A stretch of 64,000 bases of DNA, taken from positions 1-64,000 of the forward strand of contig JAGOLX010000003.1 in assembly GCA_017993835.1 (NCBI GenBank). The letters run 5' to 3'. Shown here one piece after another: positions 9,109 through 18,628 of this stretch (positions are counted from its first letter, which is position 1; every line of letters begins with the position of its first letter). A program made the position numbers and the translations under genes. Origin of the DNA: Phycisphaerae bacterium. GTDB lineage: Bacteria > Planctomycetota > Phycisphaerae > Sedimentisphaerales > Anaerobacaceae. The notes beneath the pieces were generated by a model. The model saw nothing but the letters and a program-made list of their open reading frames with translations, was not told the DNA's origin and did no database searches.

Positions 9109-12100
9109 TTACGCGTTGAATGAACCGAGACCGTCGTCCTCCTGGTCGTTCAGGGGGATCGCTTTGGCCAGCGGTTTGGCGGCGCCGGTGGCACGCTGCT
9201 TCTTGTCCGAATGACCGGCGATCTTGTGGAGCACCTCGTCGGACTTGGCGAAACCGCGTCTCTTCGACGAGGGCTTGTCGACGGGGCGAAGCCTCTCCTC
9301 GACGTGCGGGGCAACGGGACGAGATTCCGTGCGTGCCGCCTCCGGGCCGGTCTTCCGGCCTGCGGCGCCCCCGACAATCGCCACCAACTGGCCGACGATC
9401 TCCTGCATGGATTCGGCCTGGGTACTGAGCTCCCCCGAAGCACTGGCGGATTCCTCCGCGTTGGCCGCGTTCTGCTGGGTGACTTTGTCCATTTGTGCGA
9501 TGGCAGTATTCACCTGATCGATCCCCTGCGCCTGCTCCTGGCTGGCGGCGGCGATCTCGCTGACCAGGTCCGTCGTCTTGCCCACGCTCTGGACGATCTC
9601 GTCGAGGACCTTGCCGACCTCGCCCGCGATGTCCACCCCGTTCTTGGCGTTCTTGACCGACTCCTCGATCATGCTCGCGGTGTTCTTGGCGGCCTCCGCG
9701 GAACGCATCGCCAGGTTGCGAACCTCCTCTGCCACGACGGCGAATCCCTTGCCCGCCTCGCCCGCGCGAGCGGCTTCGACCGCGGCATTCAAGGCGAGCA
9801 GGTTCGTCTGGAAGGCGATCTCGTCGATGACCTTGATGATCTTGGAGGTTTCGTCGGAACTCTTCTGAATCTCCTGGATGGCCTGGCTCATCCGCGTCAT
9901 GGCCTCGGCGCCCGTGCCGGCGGCCAGTTTCGCCTGGGAAGCCAGCGTGTTGGCCTGTTGTGCGTTGTCGGCGTTCTGCTTGGTCATCGAAGACATCTCT
10001 TCGAGACTGGAGCTGGTCTCCTGGAGGCCGGCGGCCTGCTCGGTGGCCCCTTCCGCAAGAGACTGCGAGGCTGCGGAGACCTGCCCGGACGCGCCAGATA
10101 CGTGCGAGGCACCCTCCGTCAGACCGGTAATGATGCGGCCGATCGGCTTGGTGATTCTCCGACTGGTCCAGACTCCGATGGCGACCCCGATGAGGGCCAT
10201 GACAGTCACCCCAAGACCCAGCAGGGTCAGGGTCCGCCCGAGCTGGGTGCGAGTCTGGGCGGTGATGGTCTGGGCCGTGACCATCACTTCCGCAACCGGG
10301 CACGCGGTCGCAACCGTGTAGTGGTAATCGCCCAGAGCCAGGGGGGTATAGGAGACGAACTTGTCCACGCCCTCGAACGTGTAGCGACTGGTCCCCTCCT
10401 CGCCCGCGATCATCTTGTCCTTGACGATCTGCGCCAGGACCCCGTATTGGGCGTCGGCGAGACTGACGTGGTCTTTGAGGGAGTACTGCGGATGGGTGAT
10501 CATGACGCCCTTGTCATCGATGATGTAGGGATACCCGGTCTGCCCATAGACGTGGCCGGCATACAGGTCCTTCGTCAGGTTCCAGTCCGCGTTGATGACG
10601 ACCACCCCTCGGAGGGTGTCGCCGCAGTACACCGGCGTCGCGACGCGGATCTCGGGTTGGCCGGTGCTCTGGGCGATCTCCACCCGCGTGACATGAGACG
10701 ATCCGGCCTTCAACGCGGCGGCCTTCTGGAACCACGCCGCGTCGGCGCGCGAGCCGACCTGGTCCTGCAGTTGTCCGTCCTTGAGAACGAAGACCTCGTT
10801 GCCCTCGGCGTCCAGGAACCGAATCTGGGGATAGAGAGGCTTGTCACCCTGCGCGGTGGCCACGCGACCCAACTGGTGCAGAGCGGCCATTTCCTGGACC
10901 ACATACCTCCTGGCGTGCTCCAGGGCCATCCGGGACAGATCGTCCACATAGGCGCTGCAGCAGATGATCCAGTCCCATTTCGCGAAGTGGACGTACGAAA
11001 CCAGCTTCTGTCGCCCTTCGAACACATACTGGAGATTCTGGACCTTCCCGGCCTCCCGGTTCGCCAGGATCTCCTTGAACTCGTTGAGCTTCAGGTCCCC
11101 CATGACGTTCTTGCCCACCAGATCGGCGCGAGGATGGACGATCAGCACGCCCTGACTGTCCATCACGAAAGGATATCCCTGTTCCCCAATCTTGATCGAC
11201 GTGATGGACCGGGCCAGATCGTCGTTCTCCCGTTCCTTGATGCCGACGAAGAGCATTCCCGCCACCTGGCCGGCGGCGTCCCTCAGCGGCTGATAGGCCG
11301 TGACGCACCACGAATCGACCACAAAAGCCCGCCCGACGAACGACTCCCCCTTCAACACCGGGGACACGACCGGATTCGCCTTCCCGTCCGGACCGACGGC
11401 GGGAATGAAGGTCCCGACCGCGCGGATCCCGTCGGCCGTCCGGACGTTCGTCGCGACGCGAAGCATGTCGCCCTGCTCGTTCATTCTCTGGAAGATCGTG
11501 CAGACTCCGCCGACGAGACCGGCAACGTCGTCGACGATCGGAGTTGGGACGTCGAATGCGCCGTTGGGAGTCAGCAGGGTATCGCCGACCTTCAGAATCG
11601 GCAGTCTGGTTTCCTGGACCTCGTGGCTGAACTGGTTGACGGCATGCCAACAGTGTTCCTCCGCGGAAGTCGCTACCGCACCGGCGGCACTGAGCACGTG
11701 CCCGGCGACCTTCAGGTTGTGGGACAGGACCTTGTCGAGAAAGGCCTGCTGCGTCTGGCACATCCGATCGATGCCCTCGATGATGGCCTGGATCTGCTGG
11801 CAGACCACGTCGCGCCACATGGCGCTTTCGCCGGTCTGTGCAGCCAGGTAATCGGCCAGAGCGCTGGACTGGGCTAGCTTATGTGCGTCCACCTCCACGC
11901 GGGTGACGAACTCCGTCACGAGACTGCGGTCATTCTTGGCGCCGACTGCCAGCATCTGCCTGGCGTTCTCCTCCAGGGCTTCGGCGGTCTGCGACGCGGC
12001 GGACGAGCCGAACGCCTTCAGGGAACCAAACGCAATCAAACCCACGACCAACATGGGCAGCAGAACCAGCAGCAGGCTTGTCACGATCAGTTTCTTGCCC

Positions 12101-12120
12101 AGCGACAGTGTACGACGCAT
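9109..12120 (-). CDS. Methyl-accepting chemotaxis protein with Cache sensor domains
   Basis: A 1003-residue transmembrane receptor that should signal to a CheA-CheW complex. It has an N-terminal membrane helix (about residues 11-34), a very large outside region with Cache-type folds (SIKIGEQGYPFVMDSQGVLI and later GQTGYPYIIDDKGVMITHPQ, two related copies), a second membrane helix (TLLGLGVTVMALIGVAIGVW), and the coiled-coil signalling domain with the conserved hairpin tip DEIAFQTNLLALNAAVEAAR. The start is ATG 12120, with AGGAG seven bases upstream; an upstream in-frame start would overlap cheW. The gene follows cheW by 10 bases, so they form one operon. No cheA, cheY or methylation enzymes are in the window. 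Confidence 0.93.
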   Translation of the reverse strand: MRRTLSLGKKLIVTSLLLVLLPMLVVGLIAFGSLKAFGSSAASQTAEALEENARQMLAVGAKNDRSLVTEFVTRVEVDAHKLAQSSALADYLAAQTGESAMWRDVVCQQIQAIIEGIDRMCQTQQAFLDKVLSHNLKVAGHVLSAAGAVATSAEEHCWHAVNQFSHEVQETRLPILKVGDTLLTPNGAFDVPTPIVDDVAGLVGGVCTIFQRMNEQGDMLRVATNVRTADGIRAVGTFIPAVGPDGKANPVVSPVLKGESFVGRAFVVDSWCVTAYQPLRDAAGQVAGMLFVGIKERENDDLARSITSIKIGEQGYPFVMDSQGVLIVHPRADLVGKNVMGDLKLNEFKEILANREAGKVQNLQYVFEGRQKLVSYVHFAKWDWIICCSAYVDDLSRMALEHARRYVVQEMAALHQLGRVATAQGDKPLYPQIRFLDAEGNEVFVLKDGQLQDQVGSRADAAWFQKAAALKAGSSHVTRVEIAQSTGQPEIRVATPVYCGDTLRGVVVINADWNLTKDLYAGHVYGQTGYPYIIDDKGVMITHPQYSLKDHVSLADAQYGVLAQIVKDKMIAGEEGTSRYTFEGVDKFVSYTPLALGDYHYTVATACPVAEVMVTAQTITAQTRTQLGRTLTLLGLGVTVMALIGVAIGVWTSRRITKPIGRIITGLTEGASHVSGASGQVSAASQSLAEGATEQAAGLQETSSSLEEMSSMTKQNADNAQQANTLASQAKLAAGTGAEAMTRMSQAIQEIQKSSDETSKIIKVIDEIAFQTNLLALNAAVEAARAGEAGKGFAVVAEEVRNLAMRSAEAAKNTASMIEESVKNAKNGVDIAGEVGKVLDEIVQSVGKTTDLVSEIAAASQEQAQGIDQVNTAIAQMDKVTQQNAANAEESASASGELSTQAESMQEIVGQLVAIVGGAAGRKTGPEAARTESRPVAPHVEERLRPVDKPSSKRRGFAKSDEVLHKIAGHSDKKQRATGAAKPLAKAIPLNDQEDDGLGSFNA

Positions 12121-12130
12121 GTTCAGTCTC

Positions 12131-12685
12131 CTATAAGGACTCATTGGTGCGGGGTTCTTCGAACATTGTGCCCTCTGGCTCCGCGCCGGTCCCGCCCTCG
12201 ATCGCACCGGTCAGGACCCGGTCGATATCGAGCAGAATCTTGACGCGGTCGCCGACTTTGCCCATACCCCGAATGAACTGTGTGTCCACATCGGCGCCGA
12301 ACTCGGGCGCCGGCTCAATATCCTCCGCGCGAACATCCAGGACCTCCTGGACGCGATCTACGACGATGCCCGTGCAGAACTCCCGGCCTCGGTCGGTCGT
12401 CTCCACGACGATGATGCAGGTCTGGTCCGTCACCTCGGAGGTCGCCATGCCGAACTTGGTTCTCAGATCGACGACGGGAATCACCCGCCCGCGCAAATTG
12501 ATCACGCCCCTGATGTGGGACGGGGTCTGGGGCACCCCGGTGATGTCCATGTAGCCGATGATCTCGCGGACTTTGAGAATCTCCAGCCCGTATTCCTCAT
12601 CGCCGAGGGCAAAAGTCAGGTATTTGTGGTCGTTCTTGAGACTGTCCGCGACCCGTGTATGCTTGGCCTCCATCGTTTCAGACAT
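12131..12685 (-). CDS. cheW: Chemotaxis coupling protein CheW
   Basis: CheW links chemoreceptors to the CheA kinase. The 184-residue product has the full CheW fold: KYLTFALGDEEYGLEILKVR, the conserved VPQTPSHIRGVINLRGRVIP, DLRTKFGM, and VDRVQEVLDV. The N-terminal 20 residues and the Glu/Gly-rich C-terminal tail (about 160-184) are extensions beyond the core. It is the first gene of a two-gene operon with the receptor, which suggests a dedicated receptor-adaptor pair. Confidence 0.95.
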   Translation of the reverse strand: MSETMEAKHTRVADSLKNDHKYLTFALGDEEYGLEILKVREIIGYMDITGVPQTPSHIRGVINLRGRVIPVVDLRTKFGMATSEVTDQTCIIVVETTDRGREFCTGIVVDRVQEVLDVRAEDIEPAPEFGADVDTQFIRGMGKVGDRVKILLDIDRVLTGAIEGGTGAEPEGTMFEEPRTNESL

Positions 12686-12978
12686 ACTCCCACCTCTTTT
12701 ATCAGTGAATCTCTGTCTGTCGTTCGCACGTCGTCTGTGTCGTCACTTTATCAACGCCACTTAACGCCAATTCCCCAAAATGAGCTGGACTATGCATACG
12801 AACACGCAAAATAGCGTATTCAGCATTCTTCCGATAAAATATAGACAACAATGGCAACCTTGACACGCAATGGCCGGCCCGATACGCTGTCCAGTAGCGA
12901 ACCCGGCGGGCCGGCGACTGAATCTCAGGCACGAATCGGATAAGCAAGCTCAAGAGCGACTTGGAAGGGCAACTGATC

Positions 12979-13752
12979 TTGGCAGACGTGACCACGATCC
13001 AGGCATTGGGCGACAACCTGATCTACCTCCACTCGTGTGGCGACCATCGCGCGTGCGTTGTCGATCCAGGCGATGCCGGCGTCGTGTTACACGCCCTGGC
13101 GGGACAGGGTCTGTCTCTGGCGGCCGTTCTATTGACGCACCATCACTGGGACCACGCGGGCGGCACGGCGGAACTGCGATCCAGGACGCGATGCGAGGTC
13201 ATCGGGGTCGATCGCAGCCTGATCCCGATCTCCGACTGCACGGTGACCGAGGGCGACGTACTGACGTTCGGCAAAATCCGGGTCGAGGTGCTCGCGACGC
13301 CGGGACACACGCGAACCTCGGTCTGTTACTATATCCCGCCGCACAATGAGGACGAGCCGGGGGTCGTGTACACGGGCGACACGCTCTTCGTCGGCGGCTG
13401 CGGCAGACTCATCGAGTGCGACGCACGCACGATGTGGCAGTCGCTGCAGAGGCTCGCGGCCTTGCCCCCAGAGACGCTCGTCTATTGCGGCCACGACTAC
13501 GCGCTGGAGAACCACGAGTTCGCCGTCGCCACCCTGCCGGACAGCCGGCGTCTGCGGGACCGTCTGGCGGAGGTGCAGAAGGCCGTCGAGTACGGATGCC
13601 TGACCGTCCCGTCCACCATCGCCCAGGAGCGAGCGACGAACCTCTTCCTGCTGGCGGATCATCCTGAGGTCAAGGCCGCCGTGGGCATGGCCGGCGCCGG
13701 AGCCGTCGAGGTCTTCGCGGAGCTGCGACGCCACAAGGACCAGTTCGGCTGA
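12979..13752 (+). CDS. MBL-fold metallohydrolase, hydroxyacylglutathione hydrolase-like
   Basis: A 257-residue protein of the glyoxalase II/MBL family. The metal motif LLTHHHWDHAGG is intact, followed by TPGHTRTS, the YTGDTLFVGGCGR motif typical of glyoxalase II, and VYCGHDYALENHEFA near the substrate-binding C-terminal domain. It should hydrolyse a thioester such as S-lactoylglutathione, or a related thiol in a glutathione-poor anaerobe; the true substrate is unknown. I chose TTG 12979 because GGAAGGG lies nine bases upstream and the product then begins MADVTTIQALGDNLIYL like family members; TTG 12961 is an alternative. It is transcribed divergently from cheW. Confidence 0.85.
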   Translation: MADVTTIQALGDNLIYLHSCGDHRACVVDPGDAGVVLHALAGQGLSLAAVLLTHHHWDHAGGTAELRSRTRCEVIGVDRSLIPISDCTVTEGDVLTFGKIRVEVLATPGHTRTSVCYYIPPHNEDEPGVVYTGDTLFVGGCGRLIECDARTMWQSLQRLAALPPETLVYCGHDYALENHEFAVATLPDSRRLRDRLAEVQKAVEYGCLTVPSTIAQERATNLFLLADHPEVKAAVGMAGAGAVEVFAELRRHKDQFG

Positions 13753-13796
13753 GCTGCCGTCATGCCGATTCACGAGGCTTCCCTCGCGCTTCCGAC

Positions 13797-13904
13797 TTCG
13801 TCATCCTGAGCGACAGCGGAGGATCCGGGCACAGGCCAGGAGGTTTCCTTCGGTCCCAGGCCAGATCCTTCACTCCGCTATGCTCCGTTCAGGATAACGA
13901 ACAT
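13797..13904. repeat. Inverted pair of a short dispersed repeat
   Basis: CGTCATCCTGAGCGACAGCG with GGATC (to about 13825) and the reverse-oriented GATCCTTCACTCCGC ... CAGGATAACGA (13864-13900) form an imperfect inverted pair. The motif (ATCCTGAGCG ... AGGATC) is a short dispersed repeat; a related single copy lies near 20343-20369. It sits between two convergent genes and may also act in termination. Confidence 0.5.
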
Positions 13905-13923
13905 CAAGCCCTTCCGAATCAAA

Positions 13924-16008
13924 TCACCGAAGTTGCATCCAGAGATAGCTGTAGGTCAGTGCCGTCCGCAGGGCTAAGTGCTTGTTGATCGCGGCGCCGG
14001 CGTGCCCCCCTTCCAGATTCTCGTAGTAGTAGACCTTCTGGCCCATCCCCTCCATCTTCGCGGCCATCTTCCTCGCGTGGCCCGGATGTACGCGGTCGTC
14101 CGCGGTGGACGTGTAGAAGAACACGTGCGGGTACTTGCCGTCGGCTCGCAGGTTGTGATAGGGCGAGTACTTGCTGATATAGGCCCACTCCTCGGGGACA
14201 TCGGGATCGCCGTACTCGGCCATCCAACTGGCGCCGGCCAGCAGCTTGTTGTACCGTCTCATGTCGAGCAGCGGGACCATGCAGACCACCGCGTTGTACA
14301 GGTCGGGTCGCTGGGTGAACTCGACGCCCATGAGCAGTCCGCCGTTGGAGCCGCCCATGATGCCGAGGTGGGCGGGCGAGGTGATCTTGCGTCGGATCAG
14401 GTCCTGGGCCACCGCGGCGAAATCGTCGTAGGCCCGCTGGCGATTGGCCTTGAGCGCCGCTTGGTGCCAGGCGGGACCAAACTCGCCGCCGCCGCGGATA
14501 TTGGCCAGGACGTAGACACCACCCCGGGCCAGCCAGCAGGCGCCCGTGGTGGCCGAGTAGCTGGGCAGCATCTCGATCTCGAAGCCGCCGTAGCCGTACA
14601 GGAGCGTCGGATTCGTGCCGTCGGCCTTCACATCGCGGGGTCGGACCACGAAGTAGGGAATCTGCGTGCCGTCGCGGGAGGTCGCCTGACACTGCTCCGT
14701 CGTCAGGCCGTTGGCGTCGAAGAAGTGCGGCAGCGCCTTGACCTCGCGCATCGGGCCGCCGTCCGGGACGTAGTACAAACTCGTCGGCTTGAGGAAGCCC
14801 TGGTACGTGAAGAAGTACTGATCGGACCGGTCGTCCGTGGAGACGACGCCCAGCGTGCCCAGCGACGGGGCGTCGATCCGCTCCTTCGACCATCGACCGC
14901 CCTCCAGGCGAAACGCGTACAGCTCGCTGCGCACGTTGTCCAGCAGATGAACCAGGAGCATGTTGCGGGTGTCCGCGAACGAGACGACGTTGGACCGGTC
15001 GTTCGGCTCGACGATCACATGGAACGCCCGGTCCCCCTTCAGGTACTTGTCGTAGTCGATGGCGATCAGGGCTCCCTGCCGATAGGTGTTCGCACCCAGC
15101 TTCCAGTCGGATTTGAGCTTGACGAGCAGTTGGTTCTTGAAGAATCCGCCGAAGTCGGCGTCGTCCGGGATCTCGAGTTTCAGCGGCCGGTCCTTCTCGA
15201 TTACGTAGGTGTGCGAGGTGTAGAAGGTGATGCCGCGATGGACAACGTCGTACCGCCTCTCGGGCGTGTTGATCGTCACACAGCCCACCTCAACGTCCTT
15301 CCCTTCGCCCTCGAACACCGTTTCGGCGCTATCCAGAGGGGTCCCCCGCTTCCAGAGCCTGGCGATGCGCGGGTAACCGGAATCCGTCAGGCTCTCCGGC
15401 CCGAAGTCCGTCCCGACGTAGAGCGAGTCGCGGTCCCGCCAGCAGACGTCACTCTTGGCCTCGGGCAGGACGAACCCGTCTGCGACGAACCGCTTGGCCG
15501 CCGCATCGAACTCGCGAACCACGACCGCGTCCCCGCCGCCCTTCGAGAGATGGACGAGGAAGCGGTCATAGCGGGGGTACAGGCCGCCGGCCCCTTTGAA
15601 GACCCACTGCTCGCCCTCATCCCGGCAGAGTTGGTCGATGTCCAGCAGGACCTCCCATTGCGGCGACGCAGTGCAGTACTGCTCCAAGGTCGTGCGGCGC
15701 CAGAGGCCGCGTTCGTTCTTCTCGTCCTGCCAGAAGTTGTAGAGGTATCTGCCCAGGATCTGCGGGTAGGGAATTCGCACGTTGGAGTTGAGGATCTCCA
15801 GGGCCTTGTCATAGGTCTCCTGGAATCCCGGCTGGGCCTGGAGGACCGCCAGCGTCGCGCCGTTGCGGGCTCTGACCCACTCCAGGGCCTTCTCGCCCCG
15901 AACCTCTTCGAGCCACAAATAGGGGTCGTCCTGCTGGGCGGCCACGACCACCTGCGAGCAGGCGACGAGCAGGGTCGCTGAAAACAAACCGGCAGTGCAA
16001 TGATTCAT
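13924..16008 (-). CDS. Exported prolyl oligopeptidase family serine peptidase (S9A)
   Basis: A 694-residue peptidase that should cut short peptides after proline. A signal peptide is likely (MNHCTAGLFSATLLVACSQV, cut near VVAAQ). The N-terminal beta-propeller (about 60-400) precedes an alpha/beta hydrolase domain with the catalytic Ser in GIMGGSNGGLLMG, Asp in TADDRVHPGHARKM and His in NLEGGHAG, so the triad is complete. Length matches the family. The upstream gene on the same strand (a SNF2 helicase) ends 22 bases away, so the two may share a transcript although their functions seem unrelated. Confidence 0.92.
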   Translation of the reverse strand: MNHCTAGLFSATLLVACSQVVVAAQQDDPYLWLEEVRGEKALEWVRARNGATLAVLQAQPGFQETYDKALEILNSNVRIPYPQILGRYLYNFWQDEKNERGLWRRTTLEQYCTASPQWEVLLDIDQLCRDEGEQWVFKGAGGLYPRYDRFLVHLSKGGGDAVVVREFDAAAKRFVADGFVLPEAKSDVCWRDRDSLYVGTDFGPESLTDSGYPRIARLWKRGTPLDSAETVFEGEGKDVEVGCVTINTPERRYDVVHRGITFYTSHTYVIEKDRPLKLEIPDDADFGGFFKNQLLVKLKSDWKLGANTYRQGALIAIDYDKYLKGDRAFHVIVEPNDRSNVVSFADTRNMLLVHLLDNVRSELYAFRLEGGRWSKERIDAPSLGTLGVVSTDDRSDQYFFTYQGFLKPTSLYYVPDGGPMREVKALPHFFDANGLTTEQCQATSRDGTQIPYFVVRPRDVKADGTNPTLLYGYGGFEIEMLPSYSATTGACWLARGGVYVLANIRGGGEFGPAWHQAALKANRQRAYDDFAAVAQDLIRRKITSPAHLGIMGGSNGGLLMGVEFTQRPDLYNAVVCMVPLLDMRRYNKLLAGASWMAEYGDPDVPEEWAYISKYSPYHNLRADGKYPHVFFYTSTADDRVHPGHARKMAAKMEGMGQKVYYYENLEGGHAGAAINKHLALRTALTYSYLWMQLR

Positions 16009-16030
16009 CGATGGTTCCTTGTGTTGGTTG

Positions 16031-18472
16031 TCACAATCTTTCCGCCAACTGGCTGAGCAGGCCCGCGAGGTCGCTGAGCGCCTTCTTCGACGGCACCGGC
16101 AGCTTCAGGTGCCGCTGGCCGCTCGCCGCATCTGTCTCGATCCGCAGTCCCGCGCCCACCTCGACTGGCCCTCTGCCCTCGACGGCGAGGGCAGAGCCCA
16201 GCTTGTTCAGGAAGGTCAATCCCGCGGACAGCAGGCCCTCCCACTCCGTTCGCCCGGTCGCCCGTGCGTGTGCGGGCTCCCGCGACGCAGCCGTCTCGGA
16301 GGCTCGTTCCTGTGCGTCCTCCGGCGCGGGCATGGCGGGCGGAATCGACCCGGTCACGCGGTCCACCGACTCCATGAAGTGCTTCAGTCGGGAGCCGCCG
16401 AGGAAGACTTCGCTCTGCCCTCCGTCGAGCACGCCCGCGAGCATGGACTGCTTGAACGCCAGGACCGACAGCATGCTGTGCTCGATGGTCCCCTGGGCAA
16501 CGAAGTTGACCACGCGGACGGGCTGGTGCTGGCCCAGACGGTGTACCCGGCCGATCCGCTGGTCCAGCACCGCGGGGTTCCAGGGCAGGTCCATGTTCAC
16601 GACTGTCGAGGCGTTCTGCAGGTTCAGGCCGACGCCGCCGGCGTCCGTGGAGAGAAAGACGCGGCACTTCGGGTCTTCCTTGAACTGGGCAATCCGGTCC
16701 CTGCGGTCCCTCGAATCGATCCGCCCGTGAAACAGCGCGTATCCCAAGCCCGCGGACTCCAGCCGGCTCACGAGCAGTTCGTGCGTGCCCAGCCACTGGC
16801 TGAAGACCACCGCCTTGTCCTCGGGCCGCTCGAACGATTCCTGCAGGACCGAGAGCAGCTCGTCGGCTTTGCAGCCGAAGTCAGTCTTTCGGTCGAGCAG
16901 GTAGGTGCTGTTGCAGCTCATCCGCATGTTCTGCAGGGCGATCATCAGCCGACGCTGGTCCGCTTCGGACAGGAACCCGAACCGGCGCCACTTGGACGCG
17001 ATCCTCGCGACGATCTCGCGGTTCTCCTCGTGGTGCGTCATCTGCTCTTTGGTCATGGGCACGAAGTAGTTCTTGTCGAGCCGCTCAGGCAGTTGCTGGA
17101 GGACTTGCTTCTTCGTCCGTCGGATCAGGATCGGGGCCAGCGTCCGCCCGATCGTGTCGAGGTTCTTGTAGCCGACGGTCCGGCCGGTCTCGTCCACGTG
17201 CTGGTGCTCCGCGAGGAAGCGGAACACCGGTCCCAGGCGGAAGCGGTCCACGAACTCTACGATGGAATGGAGCTCCTCCAGGCGGTTCTCCAGAGGCGTC
17301 CCGGTCAGCACGATCGCGTGCTTCGACTCGAGTTTCTTGATGCTCTGGGCCCGACGGGTCTTCCAGTTCTTGATCCGCTGCGCCTCGTCCAGGATGACGA
17401 CCTCGGGACCCCATCCGCGGATCGCGTCCAGGTCCCGATGCACCACGTCATAGTTGATGATCTTGTAGAACCCGGCGCCCGCGTACAGCTCGGCCCGACG
17501 GGCCAAGCCCCCTTCGACCACAAGAGCCGGATGGCCGCAGAACTTCTCGATCTCCTGTTTCCATTGATATTTCAGGGAGGTCGGACAGACGATCAGGACC
17601 CGCTCGATCCCCGCCATCTTCGCGAGAATCTCGCAGGCGGCAATCGCCTGGATCGTCTTGCCAAGTCCCATATCGTCGGCGATCAGACTGCGTCCGGCCC
17701 GCGAGGCGAACAGGGCCCCCTCCCGCTGGTACGGATACAGAGGGACCTTCAGCAGATCCCGGAACGCCGGGCTCTCGATGCCGATCGGGAATGCCTCATC
17801 GAGCCGCTCGGCCAGCGTCGTCCGATCCCGCACCTCCGCGACGAAGTCCAGCATGTCGTCGTAGCACCGCAGATCATGCGAGAAGGCGGCTGCCTGTCGG
17901 AGAAACGACTCGAACCGCCGGTATCCGGGGTCGCGAAGGACGCCGCTCGCATCGAAGTAACCCGCAGCAAGCCGCCGCAGACCCTTGGGGCACTCGGTCC
18001 CCGGTCGAAAGATCACCTCGCGCCGGGCGCCGTAGCGAAGATACACCTCCGAATAGGCGGGCCGGAACCCCTCGGAAAAAGCCGACGACGCCCCCCGCCG
18101 CAGACGGAGCTTGCCCAGAAGCCACTCGATGTGCTTGCAGGTTCCCAGCGTGTTCACCGCGAAGTCCGGGCAGGAACAATAATTGTCGCCCAGCCCCTGG
18201 CCGCGAATCGCCACGCGGTATTCGCCGCCGGTCATGGGGTTCGTCACAAGGAATTCCGAGAAGACCGGCTCGGCGCCCAGATTCGTCGCACGGTAGTCCT
18301 GTCGCTGGGCGAACTGACGTCGCAGCGCGACCTGCCATTGTTCCAGAGACATCTCCTCCGGTTTGCGCAGGCGGGAGATCTTGGCTGCCGGAGCAGGTCT
18401 CGCGGCCGTCTTTCCGCGACCGCTGCGCCGGATCGACTTGCCAACCGTGGCCAACGCGCTCGTCTGAACCAT
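16031..18472 (-). CDS. SNF2-family DNA helicase/translocase with SWIM zinc finger
   Basis: An 813-residue nucleic-acid-dependent ATPase. A SWIM zinc finger (CSCPDF...CKH, about residues 96-112) is followed by the SNF2 core: IADDMGLGKTIQAIA (about 265), VICPTSLKYQW, ILDEAQRIKN (DEAQ box, about 356), VLTGTPLENRLEEL, and the C-terminal helicase lobe with FLSTDAGGVGLNLQ and DQRIGRVHRLGQ. This matches the HepA/RapA-like bacterial Snf2 group with SWIM, which is linked to nucleic-acid remodelling or repair. The ATG is preceded by GGAGGA at seven bases. A long open frame on the opposite strand across this gene is a composition artefact. Confidence 0.93.
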   Translation of the reverse strand: MVQTSALATVGKSIRRSGRGKTAARPAPAAKISRLRKPEEMSLEQWQVALRRQFAQRQDYRATNLGAEPVFSEFLVTNPMTGGEYRVAIRGQGLGDNYCSCPDFAVNTLGTCKHIEWLLGKLRLRRGASSAFSEGFRPAYSEVYLRYGARREVIFRPGTECPKGLRRLAAGYFDASGVLRDPGYRRFESFLRQAAAFSHDLRCYDDMLDFVAEVRDRTTLAERLDEAFPIGIESPAFRDLLKVPLYPYQREGALFASRAGRSLIADDMGLGKTIQAIAACEILAKMAGIERVLIVCPTSLKYQWKQEIEKFCGHPALVVEGGLARRAELYAGAGFYKIINYDVVHRDLDAIRGWGPEVVILDEAQRIKNWKTRRAQSIKKLESKHAIVLTGTPLENRLEELHSIVEFVDRFRLGPVFRFLAEHQHVDETGRTVGYKNLDTIGRTLAPILIRRTKKQVLQQLPERLDKNYFVPMTKEQMTHHEENREIVARIASKWRRFGFLSEADQRRLMIALQNMRMSCNSTYLLDRKTDFGCKADELLSVLQESFERPEDKAVVFSQWLGTHELLVSRLESAGLGYALFHGRIDSRDRRDRIAQFKEDPKCRVFLSTDAGGVGLNLQNASTVVNMDLPWNPAVLDQRIGRVHRLGQHQPVRVVNFVAQGTIEHSMLSVLAFKQSMLAGVLDGGQSEVFLGGSRLKHFMESVDRVTGSIPPAMPAPEDAQERASETAASREPAHARATGRTEWEGLLSAGLTFLNKLGSALAVEGRGPVEVGAGLRIETDAASGQRHLKLPVPSKKALSDLAGLLSQLAERL

Positions 18473-18628
18473 GTGTCATCCTCCAATACGCGCCGCTGTC
18501 GGGTCCTCACCAGCAGCAACAAGAGCGAGTATAGTGGTCGTTCCGGAGAATGCAATGGTCAATGCGTCCCGTTGCCCGCCCGCTGGGCAAGCGATAGAAT
18601 GGCAACCGTTGAATATGGAAGGATGAAG

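Noticed and set aside
9211-11877. 888-codon open frame on the plus strand opposite the chemoreceptor gene
   Set aside because: The minus strand encodes a full chemoreceptor with invariant motifs; the plus frame has no recognisable domain and no ribosome-binding site.
16019-18600. Very long open frame on the plus strand opposite the SNF2 helicase gene
   Set aside because: It only mirrors the GC-rich codon pattern of the helicase, whose motifs are complete. The true gene in that frame starts at 18629.
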